Source of the DNA: Actinomycetes bacterium
Lineage (GTDB): Bacteria; Actinomycetota; Acidimicrobiia; Acidimicrobiales; UBA8190
Assembly: GCA_021826725.1 (NCBI GenBank)
Contig: JAKAYQ010000005.1
Span: 1-40,002, forward strand
Direction: 5' to 3'
Length of the DNA: 40,002 bases
Shown here: in pieces, positions 33,071-40,002 of the stretch
Layout: each line of letters starts with the position of its first letter
Numbering within the stretch: position 1 is the stretch's first letter
Notes under the pieces: model-generated
Databases searched by the model: none
What the model saw: the letters and a program-made list of their open reading frames with translations, nothing else
What the model was told of the DNA's origin: nothing
Position numbers and translations under genes: made by a program

Positions 33071-33823
33071 TCAGGCCAGACGACTGGGTTCGGAGTGCGC
33101 GCCGGCTGGCCACTGGGCGATCAGCGAGTACCGGTCGCCCCGGATGAGGCTCCGGCGCCACTCCATGGGGATCTGTCCGACGACGGCGAGCCGTTCGATC
33201 GAGAAGGCCGCCGTCTTGGGGGGCAGACGCAATAGCTTGCGCTCGGTCGGCTCCGGTATGACGGGCCGGATGCGCTCCCAGCCACCGGTGATGCGCACGG
33301 CGCAATGGCTGGCGAGGACGTCGTAGAGACCCCCGGAGGAGAGATCGGCGCCGAGCAGCGCCCCGGTTTGATGAGGCGGCAACCAGGACCGGTCCCAGGC
33401 GATGGGCTCGGCGCCAGCGAAGCGGAGCCGCTCGATGAACACCACCTCGGCACCGGCGTCCAGGCCAAGCTGTCCGGCGACCTCGGCGATGGCGGGGCGG
33501 CGCTCGGCGGCGAGGACCTCGCTTCGCTCCTCGATGCCACCGGCCCGGACGGTCGAGGCCAGGCTGTAGAGGGAGTGGAGGGGCTGTTCAAGGATTGGTT
33601 GGGCAACTGAGCTGCCGCGTCCTCGTTGGCGGACGACCAGGCCCTCTGCGGTGAGGTGGCGGACGGCTTCTCGCACCGTCTGGCGACTGACGTCATAGTC
33701 CCTGGTCAGCTCCTCGTCGGTCGGGAAGCGGTCCTCGAACTCGCCGTGCACGAGGCGCTGGCGGAGATCGTCGGCGATCTGGGCCCAAAGAGGCAACGGG
33801 CTCGACCGGTCGAGCGTGCCCAC
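33071..33823 (-). CDS. GntR/HutC-family transcriptional regulator
   Basis: A 250-residue regulator. The N-terminal winged helix has PLWAQIADDLRQRLVHGEF, FPTDEELTRDYDVSRQTVREAVRHL and LVVRQRGRGSSV, a textbook GntR signature. The C-terminal UTRA ligand-binding domain has VVFIERLRFAGAEPIAWDRSWLP and SIERLAVVGQIPMEWRRSLIRGDRY. The GTG start at 33823 lies 4 nt after the DUF1634 gene stop, so it is the last gene of a three-gene operon with the TauE/SafE exporter. It probably represses that operon, with an inverted repeat upstream of the exporter gene as its site. The ligand is unknown; sulfur anions or sulfonates are plausible. Confidence 0.92.
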   Translation of the reverse strand: MGTLDRSSPLPLWAQIADDLRQRLVHGEFEDRFPTDEELTRDYDVSRQTVREAVRHLTAEGLVVRQRGRGSSVAQPILEQPLHSLYSLASTVRAGGIEERSEVLAAERRPAIAEVAGQLGLDAGAEVVFIERLRFAGAEPIAWDRSWLPPHQTGALLGADLSSGGLYDVLASHCAVRITGGWERIRPVIPEPTERKLLRLPPKTAAFSIERLAVVGQIPMEWRRSLIRGDRYSLIAQWPAGAHSEPSRLA

Positions 33824-33827
33824 GGCG

Positions 33828-34346
33828 TCAGACCCCGGCCAGGAAGAACGAGCCGACGAGCACGATCAGCACGTAGAGGGTGACGATCGCCATCGGCGGG
33901 TCCTTCTCGTAGAGGAAGGACACCACGCCGACCGCCACCCGCAAGATCGGGGTGAGGATCAAGATCAAGACCCCGAGGACGACGATCCCGCGCCCGTCCC
34001 CTTGGGCGATGGAGTGCCCGAGCGAGGCGAACGAGTGCGGGAACGGCGTCGCCTTGGAAGTGAGCTCCTTGTAGGAGAAGTGCCCCCGGATCGGCAGGTA
34101 GGCGCCGTGGTGGGCGAACATGAGCCCGAGCCCGGCGGCGATGACGGCCACGCTCACGACGACGCCGATCCGCAGCACGAGGCTGATCGCCAGCTCGACC
34201 CTGCGGACCTTCTCTGCCATGACGGCAGCCTCTTCGGGGCTGAGCTGGCGGCGGCGGCCCGAACCGCCCAGACCCTCCGTGGCTGGCGCAGGCGCTTGGG
34301 AGGCAGGTGGCTGCGGACTGCCGGCGGGAGGGCTCGCATCGGTCAC
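33828..34346 (-). CDS. DUF1634 membrane protein
   Basis: A 172-residue protein. A disordered Pro/Ala/Ser N-terminus (about 1-35) precedes three hydrophobic segments: SLVLRIGVVVSVAVIAAGLG, IVVLGVLILILTPILRVAVG, and MAIVTLYVLIVLVGSFFLAGV. This is the DUF1634 layout, a small family regularly encoded beside TauE/SafE exporters. The GTG start overlaps the exporter stop as GTGA. It is presumably an accessory subunit of the exporter; its role is not established. Confidence 0.85.
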   Translation of the reverse strand: MTDASPPAGSPQPPASQAPAPATEGLGGSGRRRQLSPEEAAVMAEKVRRVELAISLVLRIGVVVSVAVIAAGLGLMFAHHGAYLPIRGHFSYKELTSKATPFPHSFASLGHSIAQGDGRGIVVLGVLILILTPILRVAVGVVSFLYEKDPPMAIVTLYVLIVLVGSFFLAGV

Positions 34347-35182
34347 GGGAAGATCCCCTTCTGGAGCATCTCCAAGGAGATGACGACGAGGACGACGACG
34401 AACACGAGCCGGACCGTCTTGCTCGTGACCCGGCCGAGGACCCGGGCGCCGAAGGTCGCCCCGAGCAGCACGCCGGCGGCGACAGGGGCGGCGATGATGG
34501 GGTCGATCTGGCCCCGGATGAAGTAGACGCCGGCGCTCGCCGCTGCGGTGACCCCGATCATGAAGTTGCTGGTGGCCGAGGACACCTTCATGGGCAGGTG
34601 CATGGCGCTGTCCATGGCCGGGACCTTGAGGGCCCCCGAGCCGATGCCGAGCAACGCGCTCACGAGCCCGGCGGCGTACATGAGCGCGAGGCCGGGCTTG
34701 GTGCCGACCACCTTGTAGGCGATCTCCCGCTCTTCGGCCGGGTCGTAGTAGGAGCCGTGGAGGTTGAAGTAGTTGGCGATCCGGTCGTTGGACACGGTGA
34801 GCGGCGCGTCGGCGTGCCGGCGTCGGAACGTGGCGAAGGAGGAGTAGCCGAGGACGAGCCCGAAGAACACGAACAGGAACCGCGTGGGGAGCAGGGTCGT
34901 GAGGTAGGCGCCGCTCACCGCCCCCGTCGTCGTGGCGATCTCGAGGAACATGCCCGCCCGCAAATTGGTCATCCGCTCGCGCACGTAGGCGGCGGCCGCC
35001 CCGCTCGAGGTGGCGATCACCGAGACGATGCTCGCCCCGATGGCCAGACGGATGTCCACGTGGTAGAGGAGCGTGAGCACCGGCACGATGACCACGCCGC
35101 CGCCGAGGCCGATCAGCGATCCGAGGACCCCCGCCGCCACCGAGATGAGGGCCAGGGAGACCACGAAATCGAGCGGCGTCAC
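34343..35182 (-). CDS. TauE/SafE-family anion exporter
   Basis: A 279-residue membrane protein with about eight spans. The two family repeats are visible: GVLGSLIGLGGGVVIVPVL near the N-terminus and GLVSALLGIGSGALKVPAM in the middle, each with the Gly-rich motif followed by VP. The family exports sulfite, sulfoacetate and related organosulfur anions. I chose GTG 35182, which starts the conserved region (TPLDFVVSLALI); there is no clear ribosome site and longer frames are not conserved-looking. First gene of the exporter-DUF1634-GntR operon. Confidence 0.9.
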   Translation of the reverse strand: MTPLDFVVSLALISVAAGVLGSLIGLGGGVVIVPVLTLLYHVDIRLAIGASIVSVIATSSGAAAAYVRERMTNLRAGMFLEIATTTGAVSGAYLTTLLPTRFLFVFFGLVLGYSSFATFRRRHADAPLTVSNDRIANYFNLHGSYYDPAEEREIAYKVVGTKPGLALMYAAGLVSALLGIGSGALKVPAMDSAMHLPMKVSSATSNFMIGVTAAASAGVYFIRGQIDPIIAAPVAAGVLLGATFGARVLGRVTSKTVRLVFVVVLVVISLEMLQKGIFP

Positions 35183-35190
35183 GAGACGAT

Positions 35191-35212
35191 TGTACGTTCT
35201 TACCGATGTACA
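35191..35212. promoter_or_regulatory. inverted repeat TGTAC-N12-GTACA upstream of the exporter operon
   Basis: TGTAC (35191-35195) and GTACA (35208-35212) flank 12 nt, 9 nt upstream of the exporter GTG. The region is AT-richer than its surroundings. Short dyads of the GT...AC type are common GntR-family operators, so it is a candidate autoregulatory site for the regulator at 33071. Confidence 0.45.
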
Positions 35213-35322
35213 TGCAATTGCGCCACGGTCTACGTCCCCGGCAGGAAGCGGACCAGCCGGCCACAAGGACCGCGGCCGCCCCGAGTGTCGGATGCGTGGC
35301 GTCCCAGCTGGTCAGGCTCGAC

Positions 35323-37437
35323 TCACTTGGGATCCAGATAGGGCTGGTCGAGATCCCCTGGGGGGGCATCGGGGAAGACGATGAGCGCAACGGGAAGGGG
35401 AGAGCCCAGAAGCTCTTCGACGGTGTAACCGAGAAAGGGCGCGTCGCCGACTCGCCGGAGCCGGGCCCCGACGACCAGCAGGTCGATGCCGTGCTCCTGC
35501 GCATAGTCAAGCAGCCCGCGGCTCACTGACAGCGCTCGCTCTCGGGCGATCCGGGGACGCAACCCCGCTTTGCGAGCGCGCTCGGACGCCTTGTCGAGGA
35601 CACCGCCCGGCGCGTCCGCTGCGCTCAGCGCCCGACCTTGGGGCAACGACAACGCCACCGCGTCGTCGGGCGTGACATGGACGATGTGCAGGCGCGCGCC
35701 GTGGCGATGAGCGAGGCTCGACGCGAGCTCCTCACCAGCGATTCCAGCAGTGGTTCCGGTGGTCGCGACGGCGATGTGGCGGGGTAGCTCCATGCGCTGG
35801 CCACGCTCGGGAGCTGGGCGGATGATGACGCTCGGCAGCGGGCTGCCGTTGAGCAAGTCGGCGACCACCGGCGGCAGGCCGTGCGCAGTCGGCGAGATGC
35901 CAATCCCGAGCACGCCGTAGCCGAGGCGCGCCTCGTCGAGCGCCGCCACGAGAGGCTGGGTCGACGAGGCAGCGCGCCAGCGGACGGGGCGCGCCACATC
36001 GGTAAGCTCGCTCTCGCGTCCGGGATCAGACGAGAGCACCGTGAGCTCGGCCGCATCCGGCCAGGCGCGGTCGAAGAGCGTCGCGGCAAGCCTCGGGTCG
36101 GTACCTGGCAGCTCGGGAACGAGCAGTCGCTGCTCACGCACCAGCAGATGGCTCTCGATACGCTCTTCGTGGGCCAAGCGACGCCGCTCTTCTTCGCTGC
36201 CTTCCCAGTCCCCGACCAGCCGGCGCAGCAGCGGCGCGACGAGGACGGACGAAACGATCGACACGAGCAGCACGGCCGTGTACGCAAACTCCGAAAGAAG
36301 GCCCATTCGCAGGCCGGCCGTCGCGATGATCACCTGCAGCGCGCCGCGTCCGTTCAGGAGGATCATGAGCGCCCTGTTCTCCCCCTGGTGCAGCCGCAAC
36401 CAGCGCCCAGCGATCCCCGTTCCCAGCGCCTTGCTCAGCACGGCAACGCCGAAGAGCCCCACGACCACCACCAACCGTTGCCAGGAGGAAACGACTTTCA
36501 GGTCGATGAGCAGGCCGGCGCTTGCGAAGTACAAGGGTGCGAACACGGCGTCTGAGAAGGACCGCAACCGGGCGAGCGCATCTCCATGTTGGAATCGCGA
36601 GCGCCCGAGGAGGACGCCGGCAAAGAAGGCACCGAGCGCGGCTTCCACGCCAATCGCCTGCATCGCCGCCGCTGCGCCGAAGGCCACGGCGAAAGCCACG
36701 GCAACCGAGCCCGTCGCGTTCGGGCCCCCGTGGCGGATCTTCTCCAACAAGTAGTCGACGAATCGCTGGCCGAACAGGACGGTCAGGGCGACTAGCGCCA
36801 CCAGCCCTGCGATCGCCCGGACGACGGGAGCCGTGCCGCCGGTGGTCACCGTGGCGCTCACTACAGCCAGGAGGACGAGACCGTACACGTCATTCGCCGC
36901 CGCGGTCGCCAATGCCAGTTGGCCGACATCGCGGCGAGAGATCCTCAGTTCGTCGACAAGGCGGGCAATGATCGGAAGCGAAGAGACGCCCAGCGCACCA
37001 CCGACAAGGACCGCACCGCTGAGGCGGTGACCGATGACAAGTGACGTGCTGAGGGCGTAGGCGGTGGCCGAGCCGGCGACGAGTGGCAGCACGATGCTGC
37101 TGGTGGTAACGCCGAGGGCCCGGCGGCCGAGGCGGCGGATCAGTGGCACGTCGGTCTCCGCGCCGAGCGTGATGAGGACCATCAGCAGAGAGAACTCAAT
37201 GACCGCCCCAAGGAGGTTCGACTTGCCGTGGCTGGGGAGGAGGAACGATGCAAGCTGGGGCCAGGCCGCCCCCAAGCCAGAGGGTCCGAGCACGAGGCCG
37301 GCGAGGAGATAGCCCACGACCGCGGGTTGCCGAACGCGCCGGGCGATCCAACCGAGCAGGTGGGCAACCGTGAAGAGCAGCGCCAGCGAGCCGACCAGCT
37401 GGAGCGTCTCGGTGTTGGAGAGCGCGAGGTGTCCCAC
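35323..37437 (-). CDS. CPA2-family cation/proton antiporter with C-terminal Usp-like domain
   Basis: A 704-residue protein. Residues about 10-410 form the twelve-to-thirteen-span Na+/H+ exchanger fold of the CPA2 (Kef/NapA) family: RQPAVVGYLLAGLVLGPSGLG, FSLLMVLITLGAE, ATAAANDVYGLVLL (the ND pair of the ion site) and ALGAFFAGVLLGRS. A long cytoplasmic tail (about 430-690) has two universal-stress-protein-like segments, ending GLLDYAQEHGIDLLVVGARL. It exchanges H+ for K+ or Na+; with the potassium genes nearby, K+ efflux is the better guess. GTG start 37437. No KTN/RCK domain is visible, unlike KefB/C. Confidence 0.9.
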   Translation of the reverse strand: MGHLALSNTETLQLVGSLALLFTVAHLLGWIARRVRQPAVVGYLLAGLVLGPSGLGAAWPQLASFLLPSHGKSNLLGAVIEFSLLMVLITLGAETDVPLIRRLGRRALGVTTSSIVLPLVAGSATAYALSTSLVIGHRLSGAVLVGGALGVSSLPIIARLVDELRISRRDVGQLALATAAANDVYGLVLLAVVSATVTTGGTAPVVRAIAGLVALVALTVLFGQRFVDYLLEKIRHGGPNATGSVAVAFAVAFGAAAAMQAIGVEAALGAFFAGVLLGRSRFQHGDALARLRSFSDAVFAPLYFASAGLLIDLKVVSSWQRLVVVVGLFGVAVLSKALGTGIAGRWLRLHQGENRALMILLNGRGALQVIIATAGLRMGLLSEFAYTAVLLVSIVSSVLVAPLLRRLVGDWEGSEEERRRLAHEERIESHLLVREQRLLVPELPGTDPRLAATLFDRAWPDAAELTVLSSDPGRESELTDVARPVRWRAASSTQPLVAALDEARLGYGVLGIGISPTAHGLPPVVADLLNGSPLPSVIIRPAPERGQRMELPRHIAVATTGTTAGIAGEELASSLAHRHGARLHIVHVTPDDAVALSLPQGRALSAADAPGGVLDKASERARKAGLRPRIARERALSVSRGLLDYAQEHGIDLLVVGARLRRVGDAPFLGYTVEELLGSPLPVALIVFPDAPPGDLDQPYLDPK

Positions 37438-37559
37438 AATCGGACCTTAACCAGCAGGGAACGGGCCGTAGGTCGCCGTCGACGGGTCCACTGCCTTGTT
37501 GCTGTCGGCCAGACGAAGCCACCATGGGATCCTTCTCTTCGGACCACAGCAGTCGCCGT

Positions 37560-37937
37560 TCACGACACCCACGGCTCCGCCACCGTCCGGATGACGGCCG
37601 CAACGCGCAGCGGGTTCAGGCGGGCCACCGCGGTGAAGAGTTGTTCGAACGCGGCGGCGTAGTCCGCTTCGTCGTCGCCGACGGTGCCTCGGGCCTCCTC
37701 TTGGGCACGAGCCAGGTCCTCCAGCCTCGCTGCCAAGTCCATGAGCTCGCCGTCGTTCCGCGGTGGGGCCTCCCGCGCGGCGGGGAGGCGGCGTGCGGCT
37801 GCCTTCGCCATGAGCCTCGCCTCGTAGGCGCGCTGGCGACACGACGGCCGGCAGTAGCGCGCCCGAGGCCCCCGGCTACCCCGCGGCGGGAGGGGACGGC
37901 CGCACCACTCGCAGGTGAGGGCCAACGAATCCGTCAC
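37560..37937 (-). CDS. zinc-ribbon protein next to recombinase (intact copy)
   Basis: A 125-residue protein. GTG start 37937, MTDSLALT, then a treble-clef/zinc-ribbon CEWCGRPLPPRGS with YCRPSCRQRAYEARLM: C-x2-C and C-x3-C plus RQRAYEAR, a small-protein pattern common in actinobacteria. The C-terminal half is a helical, acidic coiled-coil-like region (ELMDLAARLEDLARAQEEA). It is divergent from the small ORF and recombinase, with 189 nt between, and it accompanies both recombinases of this type. It may bind the shared intergenic region; function unknown. Confidence 0.78.
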   Translation of the reverse strand: MTDSLALTCEWCGRPLPPRGSRGPRARYCRPSCRQRAYEARLMAKAAARRLPAAREAPPRNDGELMDLAARLEDLARAQEEARGTVGDDEADYAAAFEQLFTAVARLNPLRVAAVIRTVAEPWVS

Positions 37938-38024
37938 GTGACATACTGTGCCCTACCCCAGAAGTCCCCCGCGGGGCGCGTCACCGCTGGTCGGACGCCT
38001 GTCGGCGAGCCGACGGCGGGAGAG

Positions 38025-38090
38025 CGGGAGAAGTTCAGAAAATTCCTCCCGAAGGCCTTGACTTCGCGCCGCGATCGAGTCATCGATATC
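38025..38090. promoter_or_regulatory. conserved hairpin plus TTGACT block upstream of recombinase module (copy 2)
   Basis: CGGGAGAA (38025-38032) pairs with TT-C-CTCCCG (38043-38051, one bulge) around the loop GTTCAGAAAA. GGCCTTGACTTCGCG follows with TTGACT at 38058, and CGATCGAGTCATCGATATC ends at 38090. The loop and the distance from stem to TTGACT (7 nt) equal copy 1; the inner stem bases differ but remain paired. Confidence 0.5.
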
Positions 38091-38126
38091 CGCCCCTTGC
38101 GACGCTTGCCCGGTTGTGGGCCGCCC

Positions 38127-38327
38127 ATGGCCACCCACCGCCAACCCCACCGTCCCCCAGATGCCCACGCTGCCCTCTCGTCGCGCCGTCGACCGTGCGG
38201 GGCACCCCGGGTCGTCCTCGCACCGGCGGGCTACCTCCCCCTCGACGAGTCTCATGAGGAGGCGGCGCTCTGCGCCCTGGCGGACCTGCTGTCTGCCGTC
38301 ACCGACCAGCGGGAGGAGGCCGCTTGA
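38127..38327 (+). CDS. 66-aa conserved small protein upstream of recombinase (copy 2)
   Basis: ATG 38127 opens MATHRQPHRPP and ends PLDESHEEAALCALADLLSAVTDQREEAA. Length is identical to the 30846 copy, with many substitutions but no indels that break the frame, which supports translation. The N-terminus is basic and disordered and the C-terminus a short acidic amphipathic helix. It ends 64 nt before the recombinase GTG on the same strand, almost the same gap as in copy 1. Function unknown; a small recombinase cofactor is the simplest idea. Confidence 0.65.
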   Translation: MATHRQPHRPPDAHAALSSRRRPCGAPRVVLAPAGYLPLDESHEEAALCALADLLSAVTDQREEAA

Positions 38328-38391
38328 CCGGCCGTCTGCCCGGAGGTCTCATCGAAACGATCATCCCGCCAACAAGAGAAGGAGCCCGCAC

Positions 38392-40002
38392 GTGAGAGTT
38401 GCCACCTACACCCGGATCTCGACCGACGAGGACCACCAGCCCTACTCCCTGGAAGCCCAGGCCGAGCGGCTCGGCGCCTACGTGAAGAGCCAGGAGGACT
38501 GGGAACTCACCCGCCGCTTCAGCGACCAGGCGTCGGGCGCATCCACCGAACGCCCGGGTCTCCAGCGTGCCCTGGCCGAGGCCCGGGCCGGGCGCTTCGA
38601 CCTCCTCTTGGTCTACCGGGTCGACCGGTTCTCCCGCTCGGTGCGCGGTCTCGCCCAGCTCCTCGAAGACTTGGACGCTGCCGGGGTCGCCTTCCGCTCG
38701 GCCACCGAGCCCTTCGACACCACGAGCGCGGCCGGGCGGATGATGGTCCAGATGCTCGGCGTGTTCGCCGAGTTCGAGCGGGCGACCATCGTCGACCGGG
38801 TGATCGCCGGCATGGAGCGCAAAGCTGCCCGTGGCGGCTGGTGCGGGGGGTCGCGTCCCTTCGGCTACGACGTCGACCCCGCGACGGGTTACCTCGTTCC
38901 TGCCCCCGGCGAGGCGCCGCTCGTCCCGGTCCTCTTCGACCGCTACGCCCACGGCCGAGACGGCGCCCGGGCGCTGGCGGTGTGGCTGAACGAGGCCGGG
39001 CACCGGACCAAGGCCGGTCGGCCGTGGAGCCACACCGCCGTCTTGACCGTGCTGCGCAACCCGGTCTACGTGGGCAAGGTCTTCTTCCGCGACGCCCTCT
39101 ACGACGGCCCGCACCCCCACCTGGTCGACGAGCAGCTCTTTGCCCGCGTCCAGGCCCTCCTCTCCGAGCGTGGTGAGGACTGGTCCAAACGGGCCTCGGC
39201 GACCTCACCGTTCCTCTTGGCCGGGCTCGTTGTCTGCGCCCGCTGCGGCAAGCACTTCGTCGGGACCTCGGCCGTGGGCAACCGCTACCGGTACCGGTAC
39301 TACACGTGTTTCTCCCGCCAGCGCTACGGCACGAAGCACTGCGGCGCCGAACGCCTGCCCGCCGAGGACCTGGACGCCGCCGTCCTCGACGCCTTGCTCC
39401 ACACGTACGAGCGCACCGATCTGTTCGACAAGGCCGTCTCGGCCGCCCGCCGCCGGGCACGCGCCGAGCGCGCCAACCTCGAGCAGGAGCAGGCTGTCGT
39501 CAACGCCGGGATCGCCAAGGCCGAAGACGCTATCGAGCGCTACCTCTCGGCGTTCGAGGCCGGCACGCTGTCCGAAGCCCAGTGCGGCAAGCGCCTCGAA
39601 GGCCTCGCCGCCAAGGTGCGCGACCTCCGCGCTCGGCGTGAGGAGCTGGTTGCCGCCATGGAGCACGCCTCGGCGAGAGCGCCCGACGCCGGCGAGATCG
39701 CCGCCATGCGGCGCCACATCGAACAGGCACTCACCGAGGGAGCGGTGCCGGCCCGCAAGGCGCTCCTCCAGGCGCTCGTCCACGAGATCCGGGTCGAGGG
39801 TCGCGACCGCGTCGTACCGTGGTTCCGCGTGCCAGGCGGCGCTGACCCCAAGGTTCGCGCTCTGGCGCGATCGGCGCCCCCAGCTTTACACAATGCGAAC
39901 CTTTCAACCGAACTTCGTGGTGACGTGTTGTCGCTGGCTGGGACGCATGCCAAGGTGCGACGGGACGGCTATCGGAACTGGGACAATGACGCTGCGGCGC
40001 CG
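38392..40002 (+). CDS. serine recombinase (copy 3), runs off the window
   Basis: The frame is open from GTG 38392 (AAGGAG upstream) to the last base, 537 codons, with no stop. The catalytic domain has S10 in YTRISTDEDHQPYSLEAQ, then YRVDRFSRSVRGLA, GGSRPFGYD, LRNPVYVGKVFF and a zinc ribbon (VCARCGKHF, YYTCF). Unlike copy 2 it keeps the coiled coil (AEDAIERYLSAFEAGTL to ELVAAMEHA) and the LVHEIRVEGRDRVVPWFRVPGG end. After that comes a tail with NLSTELRGDVLSLAGTHAKVRRDGY, like the tails of the other two recombinases. It looks fully functional, and its stop is just beyond the window. Confidence 0.93.
   Translation, partial: MRVATYTRISTDEDHQPYSLEAQAERLGAYVKSQEDWELTRRFSDQASGASTERPGLQRALAEARAGRFDLLLVYRVDRFSRSVRGLAQLLEDLDAAGVAFRSATEPFDTTSAAGRMMVQMLGVFAEFERATIVDRVIAGMERKAARGGWCGGSRPFGYDVDPATGYLVPAPGEAPLVPVLFDRYAHGRDGARALAVWLNEAGHRTKAGRPWSHTAVLTVLRNPVYVGKVFFRDALYDGPHPHLVDEQLFARVQALLSERGEDWSKRASATSPFLLAGLVVCARCGKHFVGTSAVGNRYRYRYYTCFSRQRYGTKHCGAERLPAEDLDAAVLDALLHTYERTDLFDKAVSAARRRARAERANLEQEQAVVNAGIAKAEDAIERYLSAFEAGTLSEAQCGKRLEGLAAKVRDLRARREELVAAMEHASARAPDAGEIAAMRRHIEQALTEGAVPARKALLQALVHEIRVEGRDRVVPWFRVPGGADPKVRALARSAPPALHNANLSTELRGDVLSLAGTHAKVRRDGYRNWDNDAAAP

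Larger units (their letters stand above)
37560..39538. repeat. duplicated block A, copy 2
   Basis: Same order as 30275-32254: minus-strand zinc-ribbon gene, conserved hairpin and TTGACT block, 66-codon ORF, recombinase. Here all three genes are intact. Confidence 0.85.

Overview
The window is uniformly GC-rich. Its gene content points to a high-GC actinobacterium, possibly from the Acidimicrobiia side of the phylum: GTG and TTG starts with GGAGG-type ribosome sites, dense stop/start overlaps, replication-relaxation proteins, large serine recombinases and a KdpFABC operon. The taxon is inference. I recognise no rRNA, tRNA or CRISPR array.

Layout. (1) 1-600: junk, with the 3' end of an IS3-type transposase abutting a decayed serine-recombinase C-terminus. 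(2) 687-9977, minus strand: a type I restriction-modification operon, hsdM-hsdS-hsdR, that runs without a break through 4- to 8-nt overlaps into a DUF6414-like protein, an unrecognised 261-residue protein and a PIN-domain nuclease. A one-TM protein follows after a gap, and a small HTH-like gene (10131-10493) lies upstream. (3) 10652-16193, plus: a tightly coupled five-gene mobile module made of a membrane protein, a VirD4/TraG-type ATPase, a replication-relaxation protein, a small protein and a large serine recombinase. A second replication-relaxation gene follows (16345-17247), preceded by a 12-bp-period repeat array. (4) 17312-29488: a potassium block with kdpDE on the minus strand and, divergent from it, OB-fold gene-kdpA-kdpB-kdpC-31-aa membrane peptide-kdpF. 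Next come a KimA-like K+ transporter with a probable structured leader and a membrane GGDEF protein behind a C13 tract. (5) 29489-33031: a degraded stretch and a recombinase module (Zn-ribbon gene, small ORF, recombinase) that is mosaic: its 3' end comes from the same repeat family as 16.1-17.2 kb. (6) 33071-35182, minus: a TauE/SafE exporter, a DUF1634 protein and a GntR/HutC regulator. (7) 35323-37437, minus: a CPA2-type antiporter with a C-terminal Usp-like region. (8) 37560-40002: a second, intact copy of the Zn-ribbon/small ORF/recombinase module, cut by the window edge.

How it fits together. Potassium functions (Kdp uptake and its sensor pair, KimA-like uptake, a cation/proton antiporter) sit between and beside duplicated recombinase modules, so this looks like an accessory region built by repeated site-specific insertion and recombination between module copies. 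The signals most worth follow-up are the three-gene extension of the type I R-M operon; the relaxase-free ATPase/replication-relaxation/recombinase module; the twice-conserved 12-bp repeat arrays upstream of the replication-relaxation genes; the stem-compensated hairpin with an invariant loop in front of the recombinase modules; and the long-stem structure upstream of the KimA-like gene.
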